NCBI GenBank assembly: GCA_038049695.1
Contig: CP142453.1
Coordinates: 3,874,501 to 3,938,500, forward strand
Reading direction: 5' to 3'
Length of the DNA stretch: 64,000 bases
DNA from: Cinnamomum chago
Lineage: Eukaryota > Streptophyta > Magnoliopsida > Laurales > Lauraceae
Shown one piece after another: positions 34,226-44,714 of this stretch (position 1 is its first letter; each line of letters starts with the position of its first letter). The notes below the pieces were generated by a model, which did no database searches, was not told the origin of the DNA, and was given only the letters and a program-made list of their open reading frames with translations. The position numbers and the translations under genes were made by a program.

Positions 34226-34779
34226 CTGTTAGCAAAACCCTGTATAAAATACCCTTGGCATGATGTTCCTAAGTTTTACTTTTGTAATTTGAATGTATTT
34301 TTTTGTTTTCCCAATTTGGGTTTAAATCATGTTTTCATGTAATTGGGTGTTGAATGGATCTCGTCAGAGTTTTTACTTTATTGATTCTAACGGATGAATG
34401 TGAGTTGTTTCTTGACCTTATTACCCTCCTGTTGTTATACAACTGAATTGAGTCATTTCAAGGATGGTTATTCAGTGAGGATGCTTTGTAGTAGTATACC
34501 AACATTGAAAATGATGGGTTTGTTCTATGGAGATCACATTTTTTACTAGATGCCACAGACTTGTTCGATAACATAATCCAAGATGAATATTTAGAGTGCA
34601 GGTAGAGACATCGTTAGTGTAATATGATCAAATTGTACATTTATTAACTCCTCGGGGTAGCATTTTATCATCGTACCTTGTATCTCAAACCATTTTCCAG
34701 GATCACTCTTTTCGCCGGACACTGAAAAAGATGAGAGACGCTACAACGGAACGTAACGATATCGTCATCAATGTTCGAA

Positions 34780-35290
34780 CCCTCATCCTGAGGGTTCAAA
34801 CCCTTGTATCCTACACTCCTCAGGCCATTTTCCAGAGGGGTCGAAGGTTCGAACCCTCAGGAGTATCCTGCATTCCCTGAGCCATTTTCCAGGGGGGTCG
34901 AAGGTTCGAACCCTCAGGAAGAGGGTTCGAAACCTTGTATCCTGCACTCCTCAGGCCATTTTCCAGAGGGGTCGAAGGTTCGAACCCTCATCCTGAGGGT
35001 TCGAACCCTTGTATCCTACATTCCCTGAGCCATTTTCCAGGGGGGTCGAAGGTTCGAACCCTCATCCTGAGGGTTCGAACCCTTGTATCATGCACTCCTC
35101 AGGCCATTTTCCAGAGGGGTCGAAGGTTCGAACCCTCTTCCTGAGGGTTCAAACCCTTGTATCTTGCATTCCCTGAGCCATTTTCCAGGGGGGTCGAAGG
35201 TTCTAACCCTCAGGAAGAGGGTTCGAACCCTTGTACCCCAAATTCCCCTGAGCCATTTTCAAGGGGGTTCGAAGATCATAGTGAGGGCTT
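34780..35290 (+). repeat. Minisatellite of about 74 bp, seven copies, with GGGTTCGAACCC palindromes
   Basis: Units begin GTATCCTGCACTCCTCAGGC near 34806, 34861, 34938, 35012, 35085, 35158 and 35234. Each unit carries GCCATTTTCCAGAGGGGTCG and one or two palindromic GGTTCGAACC cores. The second unit step is short because of a deletion. Open frames across the array merely repeat the unit in shifting frames. It lies next to the TAACGATATCGTTA repeats inside the family-2 element. Confidence 0.9.
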
Positions 35291-35394
35291 GAACCTTCAT
35301 ATTCTGCCTTCCCTAGACCAAGATCCAGAGGTGCATTCATGAGTCTTTCTCATTGTTTAAAGATCACATTTTAAAATCGAGGCCATTAATTTGC

Positions 35395-35830
35395 TAGATA
35401 ACAAATTTGAGACTGAAAACTATAAAGGACGGTAACGATTTCGTTGTTGGAATATTTGCAATTTGGTCTTCTTGGTAACCTCCGTGCACCTTTTTCATTG
35501 TTTATGCATCTCAATATATAGTCAGGGCTAATGTGATAGCTGGGGAGGGGAAAGAGAAGCGACAAACGCTAAAGGATTGTAACGATATCGTTATAAAAAA
35601 CGTTTAGAAATCACTAATCTGGGTGAAATTAGTGAGCATTTTTCATTGTTTATGTATCTCAATATATAGTCCGGGTCAATATCGTAGAAAACTATAAAGG
35701 ATCGTAACGATATCGTTATCAAAAAATTTAGTAACCACTAATCTGGGTGAAATTTGTGAGCCTTTTTCATTGTTTATGTATCTCAATTTATAGCCAGGGT
35801 CAGTCTCATTGTTGGACAACAAAAATGAAA
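35395..35830 (+). repeat. Tandem units with TAACGATATCGTTA palindromes (family 2)
   Basis: About three units of 125-150 bp each contain the palindrome (35425 degenerate, 35580-35593 and 35705-35718 perfect) followed by CTAATCTGGGTGAAATT, TTTTTCATTGTTTATG, and ATCTCAATATATAGTC. Related single units lie at 31762-31840, 34754 and, inverted, at 59880-60300. Confidence 0.9.
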
Positions 35831-36552
35831 GAAAATGCTCCAAAATCGTAATTGTTAATTACTAATGTAAAGCAATAAAAATCCAACAGTTGTGGCCTTC
35901 CAACCTTATAACTTGATTGCTATATAGACCACTTTATCCAGAACGATGCGAGTGCAACAACGATACAATGACGATACAATGAATGGTTAATGCAATAACA
36001 AATTTAGAGCACAACTGTCATGTCTATGTCTTTAGGGGAAATATAAACAATGATGAACTTTATAGTAGCAGCATCAGCAACTATGGTACAGCCGGTGGTG
36101 ATAACCCTCCCACCAACCCAATATGCACAAACAAGGATGGACATTAGCTTCTTCTCTATCACTGCAGCCCAATTCCACAACCTTATTCAGGACAAGCTAA
36201 ACCATGCCTGCAAACCGCATCCCTCTTTTCGAAGAATACCCTCTACGACTGTCTTCCATTTTGTAACTCTTCCACTTATCAAAATCAGAAGGAAGTAGCT
36301 GTATTCCTTGCAAATTAGCTTCAGGTACAAACTCAAGTGGGCGCTTCTTATCATCCATTTTCCTGAAGCTCATCTCACCTATAAGAGCAAGGTATGAAGT
36401 AGTAGTACATATAACTCATAACTCAATGCTCATCTTCCTTATAAGAGTAACATGTAAAGGAGAACTCAGTAAGTCAATGAGCAAGAGACTAATCTCCCAT
36501 AAAAGAGAAATAAAACAAAGTAATGTAACAAACATAGGCAACATGAACTTAC

Positions 36553-36654
36553 CAGTAGATGCAGAGATGCTGAAAGTAGCTGGCTTGCCTCTCACCACTG
36601 GATCTGGTGATATCTTGACTCCCTTGACCTCAATGTCATAGTCACCTCCCCTCT
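36553..36654 (-). pseudogene. Captured exon of an ML (MD-2-related lipid-recognition) protein
   Basis: A 102-bp minus-strand exon, with acceptor GATGATTGCAG and donor CTACTG-GTAAG, encodes GGDYDIEVKGVKISPDPVVR then GKPATFSISAST. This is the start of the plant ML-domain fold (KVKGVEISPxPVVRGKPATF pattern), a secreted sterol/lipid-binding domain. No signal-peptide exon or later ML exons follow in order. An unrelated open stretch at about 36265-36370 minus reads MDDKKRPLEFVPEANLQGIQ and is not recognised. This is interpreted as gene capture by the MULE. Confidence 0.75.
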
Positions 36655-38645
36655 CTGCAATCATCATAAAATCAGAGAACACAATCACTGAACCCACTAA
36701 ACACCACCATTACCGCTACCATAACAAAGACATATTTTATTATTAGTTAGTCCTTTTTTGTGTATGTAAAGCAAACAATTAGCAAGACCATGTGAAGGCA
36801 CTTGAACTACACATAAACTTTACCCCACAGAAAACTCATAAGCAAATGACTCTTAACCATTCAAACCTTATGATTGATTGATTCTGTATATAAACACACA
36901 TACCTATATTGTGGCTTCATTCAAAAATCATTCTTCTGCCTTTTAAAGCTTGCCTTCCTATCAAAATACCTAAAAATCCTTTTGTTCCCATTTCAACAAA
37001 AAGTAGTAAATCTAATTCCAAGATTGTCAATAAAACTTCACTGATCGCATGCAATTCCAATAACCTTTATATAGGTAGGCATGGCTTCCAGAAAATATCT
37101 AGATAACAGACAAGAAGATGAGCATTCACTTTAAGAAAAAGAGCAAAAATGTCATATTTTACATATTAAAAATGTTAAAAAGTCACTCTTTAAGAACGTT
37201 ACAATCCCTTGATATGACAATCCATAACTTGACCATTAGAGGCGACATTAGCCAGTACAATGATAATCCTACCGAAGCCATTTCAAGAATCAAAATTGGC
37301 AAAGATGCAAACTAAAAGATAGAAGAAGATAAGCAGTTGCAACATAATTACCACAGATATGAAGCTCTAACCAACTGTGTTGATTGAATGCAAGGAGAAA
37401 AAACCAATCTCTTACCGTTAAATAAATGTATTGAGAAGATGGTGATCAAACACTGATTGGTCGGTTTCAAGTAACAACTCGATAGCCAGAGAAACAGGTG
37501 TCTCTATGGTGCAATAAATTCATGCCTTAGTAGGGACTAGACCAATGCACCAGTTCTTGTTCAACAAATGAGAGGAACATTTGATTTAGTTCTTGTTCAA
37601 ACAACAAAGCTAGTTAACAATAAAGAAATGCATATATAGTCTGAACCCCCTCTCTCCTATAGCAACCAAAGCTCGAAAGCCCACCTGAAACCCTCTCTCC
37701 TTAATAGTGTTCTTTTTTCTTTTCTCTGTTTCAAATAAAAGAAAGTGTTGAACGCAATACAAAATAGTGAATGCCTTTGTGATTAGTGGATGTAAGGTTT
37801 TGCATAAAATGTAAACAAAAAGGATGAGAAGATACCAATGTATGAGATATGATTAGTCAATCCATACAAGTTGGATGGAAATGTAGGCAACAAAAACACA
37901 ACCTCAATGCTCTGGTAACTTACCTCTCGGTAAGTATTGCTTTGGGTCTTTGGAAAGATGCTTGTGGGAAAGAAGCTAGTCCCTGCAGATCTTTTAGCTG
38001 ACAAATGATACATTCATTCACTGATAAGCAATGAATTATATAATCGACACCTATATGGCTGGCCAATTTTAAGAAAATTGTTATACACATTAGATATGTA
38101 AGTTCAAACTCGATAACTATCATCAAAGCCAATTTTGTTGTTTCAAAATTCCAAAAGGTACCCTATCCAAACAAGAGCAAGTAGAAAGATGAACAACATA
38201 CCTGACGATCCAATTGATGATGTCTCTCTCTCTCTCTCTCTAAACAGATTTACGGGTGTTTTGGTGTATTTCTGTTTTAAATGGGCTAATACCTGTTTTG
38301 CAACACTTTTTTGGTAAAAATCCCATGGGTTTTTACCAAAAATAAATAAATAACATAATGGGTGGTATTTGGTCGTTTGTTTCATCTAAGAAAGCTCTAT
38401 CTTTTCATTTTTGTATTTCTCCTCACCGATCAGTTCCCTTTGTCAAGTCATCCTTTTCAACATTTCACACAGGCATCTTCAAATATAGAATTTAGAAGTT
38501 AATTAGACAGTCTATAATATTAACATTAGAGAATATATGTGTTTTATACTCAATACCAATTGAATGACAAGGCAGGTATGCAATGCAATTATCTCAACTT
38601 AGAATAAGAACAGTAGATTCTAAATTTAACCAATAAACATGGTAC
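36655..38645. other. Interior of the composite MULE without a clear gene
   Basis: AT-rich DNA. Near 37930-38010 (minus) an exon-like stretch ends at a good donor (ACCGAGAG-GTAAG) but the protein is not recognised. A CT run lies at 38222-38241. Confidence 0.4.
38310..38345. other. Two family-2 MULE termini head to head
   Basis: TTTTTTGGTAAAAATCCC is the right-hand terminus of a family-2 element, also recognisable by its next 60 bp. It is followed after AT by GGGTTTTTACCAAAAA, a left-hand terminus. The near-palindromic junction has no flanking 9-bp duplication of its own. Confidence 0.7.
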
Positions 38646-38795
38646 CCTTTCTATAAATTGAATGTAGCTTGTAACTTCTTCCTTAAATTGAGTTCCACCT
38701 CCAAGGAAATTAAGATAGTCTCTAATCTTCTTCACCCAGTTCTGGTCCTTATTGTACTTAACAAGTTTTGGATGAGGAACATTGTCAAACAAAAT
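38646..38795 (-). pseudogene. Captured exon of a DUF248/PMT-type methyltransferase
   Basis: A 150-bp minus-strand exon with acceptor GATTTTCCAG and donor AGAAAGG-GTACC encodes FDNVPHPKLVKYNKDQNWVK, then YLNFLGGGTQFKEEV and SYIQFIE. This is the segment just before the SAM-binding motif in plant putative pectin methyltransferases (QUA2 family, pattern QNWVxxxxxYLxFPGGGTQF), which are Golgi membrane enzymes. Flanking exons are absent. The usual FPGGGTQF is FLGGGTQF here. Gene capture by the composite MULE is the simplest reading. Confidence 0.75.
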
Positions 38796-39371
38796 CTGGA
38801 AAACAAAAAATTGAAATCACGTCATCCTAATTTTTTGGGACTCTGAGTCCTAAAAGTAACAGCATTAGATCAGCTAATATAAATCATTTTGGCATGGCCT
38901 TAAGCTTATTTATAAATATGCAGATGTTTAGTCATAATGATGGGATCACATATATCGAGGTCATTAAAAATTGGACTAGGTGACACAAGAACTTCACTAC
39001 TGTCATAGATTGGAAAATGTTCTCCTAAGATCGGGCTGCACAAGGGATGGAGTGCATATGAGCACTATGCCATAAAGCAAAGCTAAAATGGAAGCAACTC
39101 AATTACAAATTTTAGCACTACCTAACTGAGAATCTCGACATAGCAATTTTCTAGATCAGGTAGAAACCAATGTGATTCCAACTACACTCGACAATCCAGA
39201 AAATAATTATTCAAATTCCCAATGCCCAATCAAGAATATAAACTGAATTTCAGCCAAACAAGCAAAAGAAAAACTCAAATTCCATAACAACAGAAAAATA
39301 AACTAATTCAAGAACCAAGAATCAACTGATAGATTGAGATAGATGGATATATATGTTTACAATTAGAACAA

Positions 39372-39626
39372 TCATACATCGTCATCATTTTTTATGGCGG
39401 CCAAAGTGCATACTTTACCATTTTGGTGAAGGTATTGGATATTTGGGATGTGTCCAAGCATGTTCCTAATTGAGATGTCACATAGTTTTTGGACCAATTC
39501 TGAAAAAGTTAGGGACCTTTTCAGGAATGCTATCTTGGGGCTACCTCCATTATAAACTGGACTTCCATTGTCCCATACTAATTGTCCACCAGAATGGAAT
39601 ATGACAAGTAGATCGCGTTCAGACAT
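39372..39626 (-). pseudogene. N-terminal (PB1-like) exon of a family-2 MULE transposase
   Basis: MSERDLLVIFHSGGQLVWDN, GSPVYNGGSPKIAFLKRS and IQYLHQNGKVCTLAAIKNDD correspond residue by residue to the starts at 15400 and 59540. The frame ends in a stop after NDDDV, at the same place as the 59540 copy. No core domain follows on this strand. It lies on the strand opposite to the C-terminal fragment at 33739, which supports a composite origin. Confidence 0.85.
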
Positions 39627-39718
39627 CCTGCCACTGGCACATGGTCTTGAGAGTAAAACGACTACCTATCTATCATCTCATGGCAGACACATCCAAGTTG
39701 TGTATCAAGAGTGATAAT

Positions 39719-41270
39719 TGTTAGAGTTTTTGTTTTGTTGCAATTTGATAGGATGCAATCAATTTCATAAAGCTTGTCCTCTCATTCATTCATGGTTTTT
39801 ATTCATAGGATCATCATGCATATTTCTCATACTTGATCTTTGTTTTTATCATTTGATATGCATGGTTTTCATTTCAGTTTGCTTCTTAAGTTCATAGTGT
39901 TTTTGATTTCTAAAATCCATCCAAGCTTTCCAAAGTTTCTATCTTTAAAATCATTATTTTGATTTGGAGTTTTCATGGCTTTAAAATATCAGTTTTCATC
40001 TTCTTTCAGTCATGATTTATTGCTTGGTATTTGTGTCTCAAAGTCCCCTGGAAGGTGCCCTCAAAAGTTACAAGTTTCTCTCATTTTTCAAAAATCTGGG
40101 CTAAATCTGCCAGTGTCGCCGGTCGACCGAGACCTGCTTCCCGGTCGACCGGGACCACTGTAGGTCATTTCTGCAGGTTCTGAACTGTAACCTTCCAACG
40201 GTCAGAAATTTGACCGTTGTGCTTTCCCGGTCGACCGAGGACTAGCCGTTGGCAACTTTATCTTTATAAAAAGTGACTTTTTGGTTGAAGAAAGTTGCTG
40301 AGATTTGAGGGACTGTTGAGGCCAAGGTTTAGCAACTTCTCAAGAGCATTTTTACAAGGATTATGAAGCCATTCCTTTTATTCAACCTTTGATCTTCAAA
40401 TGGGTGTGCTTCCTTTAATCCAAAGTCTTTTTACAATCATGTTTTGTTTCAAATCTTTGATCTTCCTCAATGCATGATTAGCAAGTTGCTTTCCTATTAA
40501 AGTGTTGACCTTCATAACATGCTTAGTACTTTAGAAATCACATAAGCTTTATGGTTGCAACATATGGTCTATGTTACACATGATTTTACTTTCTTGTTTC
40601 AAAAATCAACTTGTTAGACTTTAGAACTTCTTTCTTGAAAACAAGTTATCTTTCATTTTTAATCACATGTGTTAGACATACAACTCTTTCTCAAATATTT
40701 GATTAACATCTTTGCATCATCCAAGTTTTTATCTTTTCAAAGAGAAAGAGTTATTTCTAGAAAATGCATCATTCATAGACTTTGTCATTGTCATGCATAT
40801 TTCTAGGAGTTGAGTTTTCACTTTCTAATTAGCCTAATTAGAGGCACTCAATTGCACTTCATTGTTCTCTTTATCCATGCATTCTTAGGCATAATTCTTA
40901 AGAGAAAAGTTCCTTGTTGTAAAGGTTCATGCTTAGCCTTGAAAAGCATATGTTGTAAAGGTTTATGCTTAGCCTTGAAAAGCATAGTGTTGATTGTAAG
41001 GTTTGAGGTGATCCTAAACCTTAATTGGAATTAGTGAATACCGGTAGGTGTACCGGGAGTGGATGTAGGCAATTTAGCCGAACCACTATATGTGCTTGTG
41101 TTATGGTGATTGTCTTTATGCTTTCTTTTTATGGATTATGCTCTCTTGGTTGATTTCATTATTCTTCTTCAAAGCATAAGAGACTTAAAAGCTAAAAGAA
41201 TTAAAATTGGTCTAGGACTTTGAGCTCACCCTATTCACCCCCGCCTCTAGGATTCGATCTTGGACTTTCA
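39719..41270 (+). mobile_element. Copia-type solo LTR (1552 bp), target duplication ATAAT
   Basis: Starts TGTTAGAG and ends GGACTTTCA, flanked by perfect ATAAT at 39714-39718 and 41271-41275. A TATA-like CTTTATAAAAAG lies near 40260. The 3' part has GGGAGTGGATGTAGGCAATT, GCCGAACCACTAT and CACCCCCGCCTCTAG, as in the LTR at 9745, with which it also shares CCGGTCGACC/TCGGTCGACC-rich upstream DNA. It belongs to the same broad Copia lineage but is not a close copy. It is nested in the composite MULE. Confidence 0.92.
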
Positions 41271-41759
41271 ATAATCAAACTGAATTTGTCATGTTAAATT
41301 GCATAACAACAATACTCAGTCAAACTTGCCACCGTACCGCGGCTTCACTCAAAGGTGAATAGAAGATGAAACAGAAGTGGACTACTCCGTTAGTTTAAAA
41401 AGAAAGAAAAGAGCAAAAAACTAAAAACTAACATTTACCAATTGATATTGAATAAGTCGAAATTGTAAAACAGCGCAGGTTGATTTATAAAAATCCATTC
41501 ATTGTTGCCATTTTGTGGTACAGATAGCATCTCAACAACATATATATATATCCTTTCAATAGTAGGCATTTTACACGAGAACATATTCAAGAGACGGAGG
41601 TTTCAATGTAATAGCTTGTGAAAAGGGAAAGCTAACTTTCATTACAATATCGTTATAATAATCTAATTGTACGTCATCCAACTTCCGGTTTCCATCATTA
41701 GAATGATGGGGAATTTGTATTGAGAACCCCCATATATATAGATATATATAAAAGGGGTA

Positions 41760-42570
41760 TCAGTTTCCAACAGCCAAAATGGAGGGACTCAATAATGAGG
41801 TGGATCAGCAATGTGAAGGAATCACCATTTCACATAATTTCACTAATTTCACACGAACTAGAATTTTTTATGATAACTAACTCGATACAATACTTTTTAT
41901 TGGATTTATAGAAATTTGGTGTCCAACAACGTAATAGTGCTGTCTTCAATTTGCGATCACTAAATAGTGAGTTGGACTCACGGATTCACCTAACATTTAT
42001 ATCGTTGAGAATTTACTGATAACGAATGTTGTTGTCATGTATTTTTGGTTATGCTTCCATATTTGGTGGTTTTGAGCAACAGTCAAGAAGGGATTCCATA
42101 ATGAAGTGGATCAGCAATCTGAAGGAATCTCCATTTCATACAATTTGTGTAATTTCCCTAAAAAGAAATTTATTTATGATAACGAAATCGCTATAAAACT
42201 TTTTTTTTCTTTATATCAATTTTGGTGTCCAACAACTCTATAGTACATGCTTTAATCTGAGATCTGTACTTAGTGATAAGCTGCATGGATGACATTTGAA
42301 TTAGATTATTGAGAATTTACCGATAACGAATATTGTTGACGTGCATTTTTGGTTTCACTTCCATTTTTTTGGTTTCCAGCAACAGAAAAGGAGGGACTCC
42401 ATAATTAGGTAGATCAGTAATTTGAAGGAATCACCATTTCATACAATTAGGTAATTTCCCTATAAACAGAATTATTTATGATAACGAAATCGCTACATTA
42501 CTTTTTATTTTCTTTATATCAATTTGGTGTCCAACAACGGAATATTGTCGGATTTAGTTTGAGTTCCGTA
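41760..42570 (+). repeat. About 305-bp tandem repeat, three copies
   Basis: Units starting with CAACAG then GGAGGGACTC(C/A)ATAAT and GTGGATCAGCAAT-TGAAGGAATC begin near 41770, 42078 and 42380. Each also contains GATAACGAAATCGCTAT, a degenerate TAACGATATCGTTA, and TTGGTGTCCAACAAC. This is the right-arm counterpart of the family-2 palindrome region. Confidence 0.85.
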
Positions 42571-44714
42571 GATAATGAGAAGGACTCACGGATTCATTTG
42601 ATTTAGAGTATTGTGTGAAATGACTCACGGATAATGAGGACTCATGGATTCACTTCATTCCCATTGTCACTCATTCAATGAGTAAGTATGCAGATACAAA
42701 TAATTCTAGTACAAAGATGAAGGATATACAAATCTCAAACTAATTGATTTTGAACCTGGGTATCTAAAGCCTTAGTCTCTTATGGACTAGAGCTTATATA
42801 TTAAACCACAACGCCGAAATCCACAACCCATTTGAACGCAGTCTCCCATGGTCATTGCTGCGCATGTCGTGTAAGTAGTGAAATAAATCAATCAAGCTCA
42901 ACAAGATTGCAAAGATTCACTATCATTTTAACTAACCAAAAAATACTGAATATAATCATCTATCTCAAACATTCCCTCTAATCGTGAATACATATTCTCA
43001 TACATAACATCGTCCAAAGAAAGAGCATGACCAGAAGGTTGACCAAACTTACTTGATGATCAGAATGGCGTAATGAGCCTATAGTTGAGCCCAAGCCAAA
43101 ACTAACTTAAGCTAACTAATTTGGCGTCAGGTTTTGTCATCTTAACCACCGATGTATTCAAAACACCCAACGTATTGAGGGCCTACAATTGGGATTTAGC
43201 TAAGAGGGAAATGAGACAAAAAAACAAAAAAAAAGGGGGGAATGACTATATTTCTAATGAGTATATTGAATTCAAGTAAAGCCCATGACAGAAAAGGAAC
43301 AAAAGATACCCAAACAACTAATATGCAGGGCAAGAACCCGAACAACAAATTACTTAAATGAGACTTATGCTAAAATAGGTTCCATGTATACAAGTTGAAT
43401 CAACATTTGGCAGATTCTGTTTGATGTTTGAGGCGTCACGATTGCAAGACTAAATCTATGGAGTTTTTTTCGCTTGAAAGGTGTAAGGCTCAGCACAGTT
43501 AATGAAACGTCCTAAAAAGCCAATTGAGTGTGCAGACAATAGTTTTGCACAATACAGTTATCAAGCTTTTCATTTAATATAAACAGATGACACATTCAAT
43601 GCGGGTAAAGTTCTAGTAAGAATGGCCATAACACAAGATAATTCTCACCCACAGATTTCAGCTGAAAACCAAACATGCACTGAACAAAAACAAGATAGAA
43701 AAAAATGACAGAACTCAATAAGAAATTTGTTCAAACACTTTGTGAGTAACAAGAACAAGAGAGAGAACTGACAGAACTCAGCATTCTAGATTTGTTGAGA
43801 AACTCAAAATGCCTATGTTATGCAAGTTCTAACCTTTATTGGCTAGAAAAACCCTCTTTCATATTGAAAATTTTCTCCAACTCCGACAACGACAGAGCAT
43901 CGCTGGCTGCCAGACACTGGAGGGAAAAAAAAAACAGAAATTAAACCCACTTAGCTCCCACAAGACTAGCTTTATGTGCATGCATCTACTTGACATTCGG
44001 TGTCCTCTTCCTTGCAGCCACTTATATTTTTCTCCACCACTAGACAGCCGAATGGGAAGAGATAAAGATTGGGTGCAGGATCAAATAACAAGATATGGCA
44101 TACAGAAGATAGAATACATAACCTGATCGTCCGCAGTGCTTCGTCTGGGCACTCCTTTTATTCTTATGATGTTGCTGCAGTTTGAATCTTGGTCGTTGAT
44201 TACTATCTATGACGGTGAAGTGCGAGGCCGGAGAAGAAGAGGGCAAGAGCAATGAACCGAGGGTAGGAAACATCACAGCAGGCGAGAGAGAAGGGAGAGG
44301 AGGGAGGGGAGAATGCATGCAGAGCGGGAGATGGAGAAACAGAGTAATAGACGTTGAAGGTTGGCGGGAATGGGTAAAATAGATGACGAAGTCGTTCGAT
44401 ACATGTGGGGGTAAATGTGTCCAAAATTCAAATACGAACACTGATTCAGGTGTTTAGATGTATTTGTGGTTAAAACCGTGGAATACATGTACAGAGACAC
44501 TTTTTTGTAAAATCCCCTTATTTCTTTATTAACATTTTCTTTTAGAAGCAAATACCTTCTGTATGATATGAATACATGATGATGTATACTTTCTCCATTT
44601 GTGCAACATAGTAGATAGGTGGACAGAAGCAACTTCAAGGATTCTTCTAATCTCTTATTTAGTGTTCTTAAAAGGGACAAAATAAAGAGTCAGTATACCC
44701 ATTTTATTGGACAA

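Larger units (their letters stand above)
29759..44517. mobile_element. 14.8-kb composite family-2 MULE, 9-bp target duplication
   Basis: Perfect TTATTTCTT repeats lie at 29750-29758 and 44518-44526. The left end is GGGAATTTTACAAGAAAAGTG; the right end, inverted, is GGGGATTTTACAAAAAAGTG. The first roughly 2 kb and last roughly 2 kb are diverged inverted repeats of each other, and both match the right end of 51608-62077. The interior is mosaic: transposase pieces on opposite strands, exons of unrelated genes, minisatellites, a nested solo LTR (39719-41270) and an internal pair of family-2 termini head to head at 38310-38345. It cannot encode a complete transposase. Confidence 0.85.

Noticed and set aside
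34780..35290. tRNA genes suggested by GGTTCGAACC
   Set aside because: No A-box, acceptor stem or cloverleaf can be built; only the T-arm-like palindrome recurs.
34804..35342. Open frames with repeated FSRGVEGSNP motif
   Set aside because: The 74-bp unit is not a multiple of three and the frame shifts from unit to unit. It is a DNA minisatellite, not a repeat protein.
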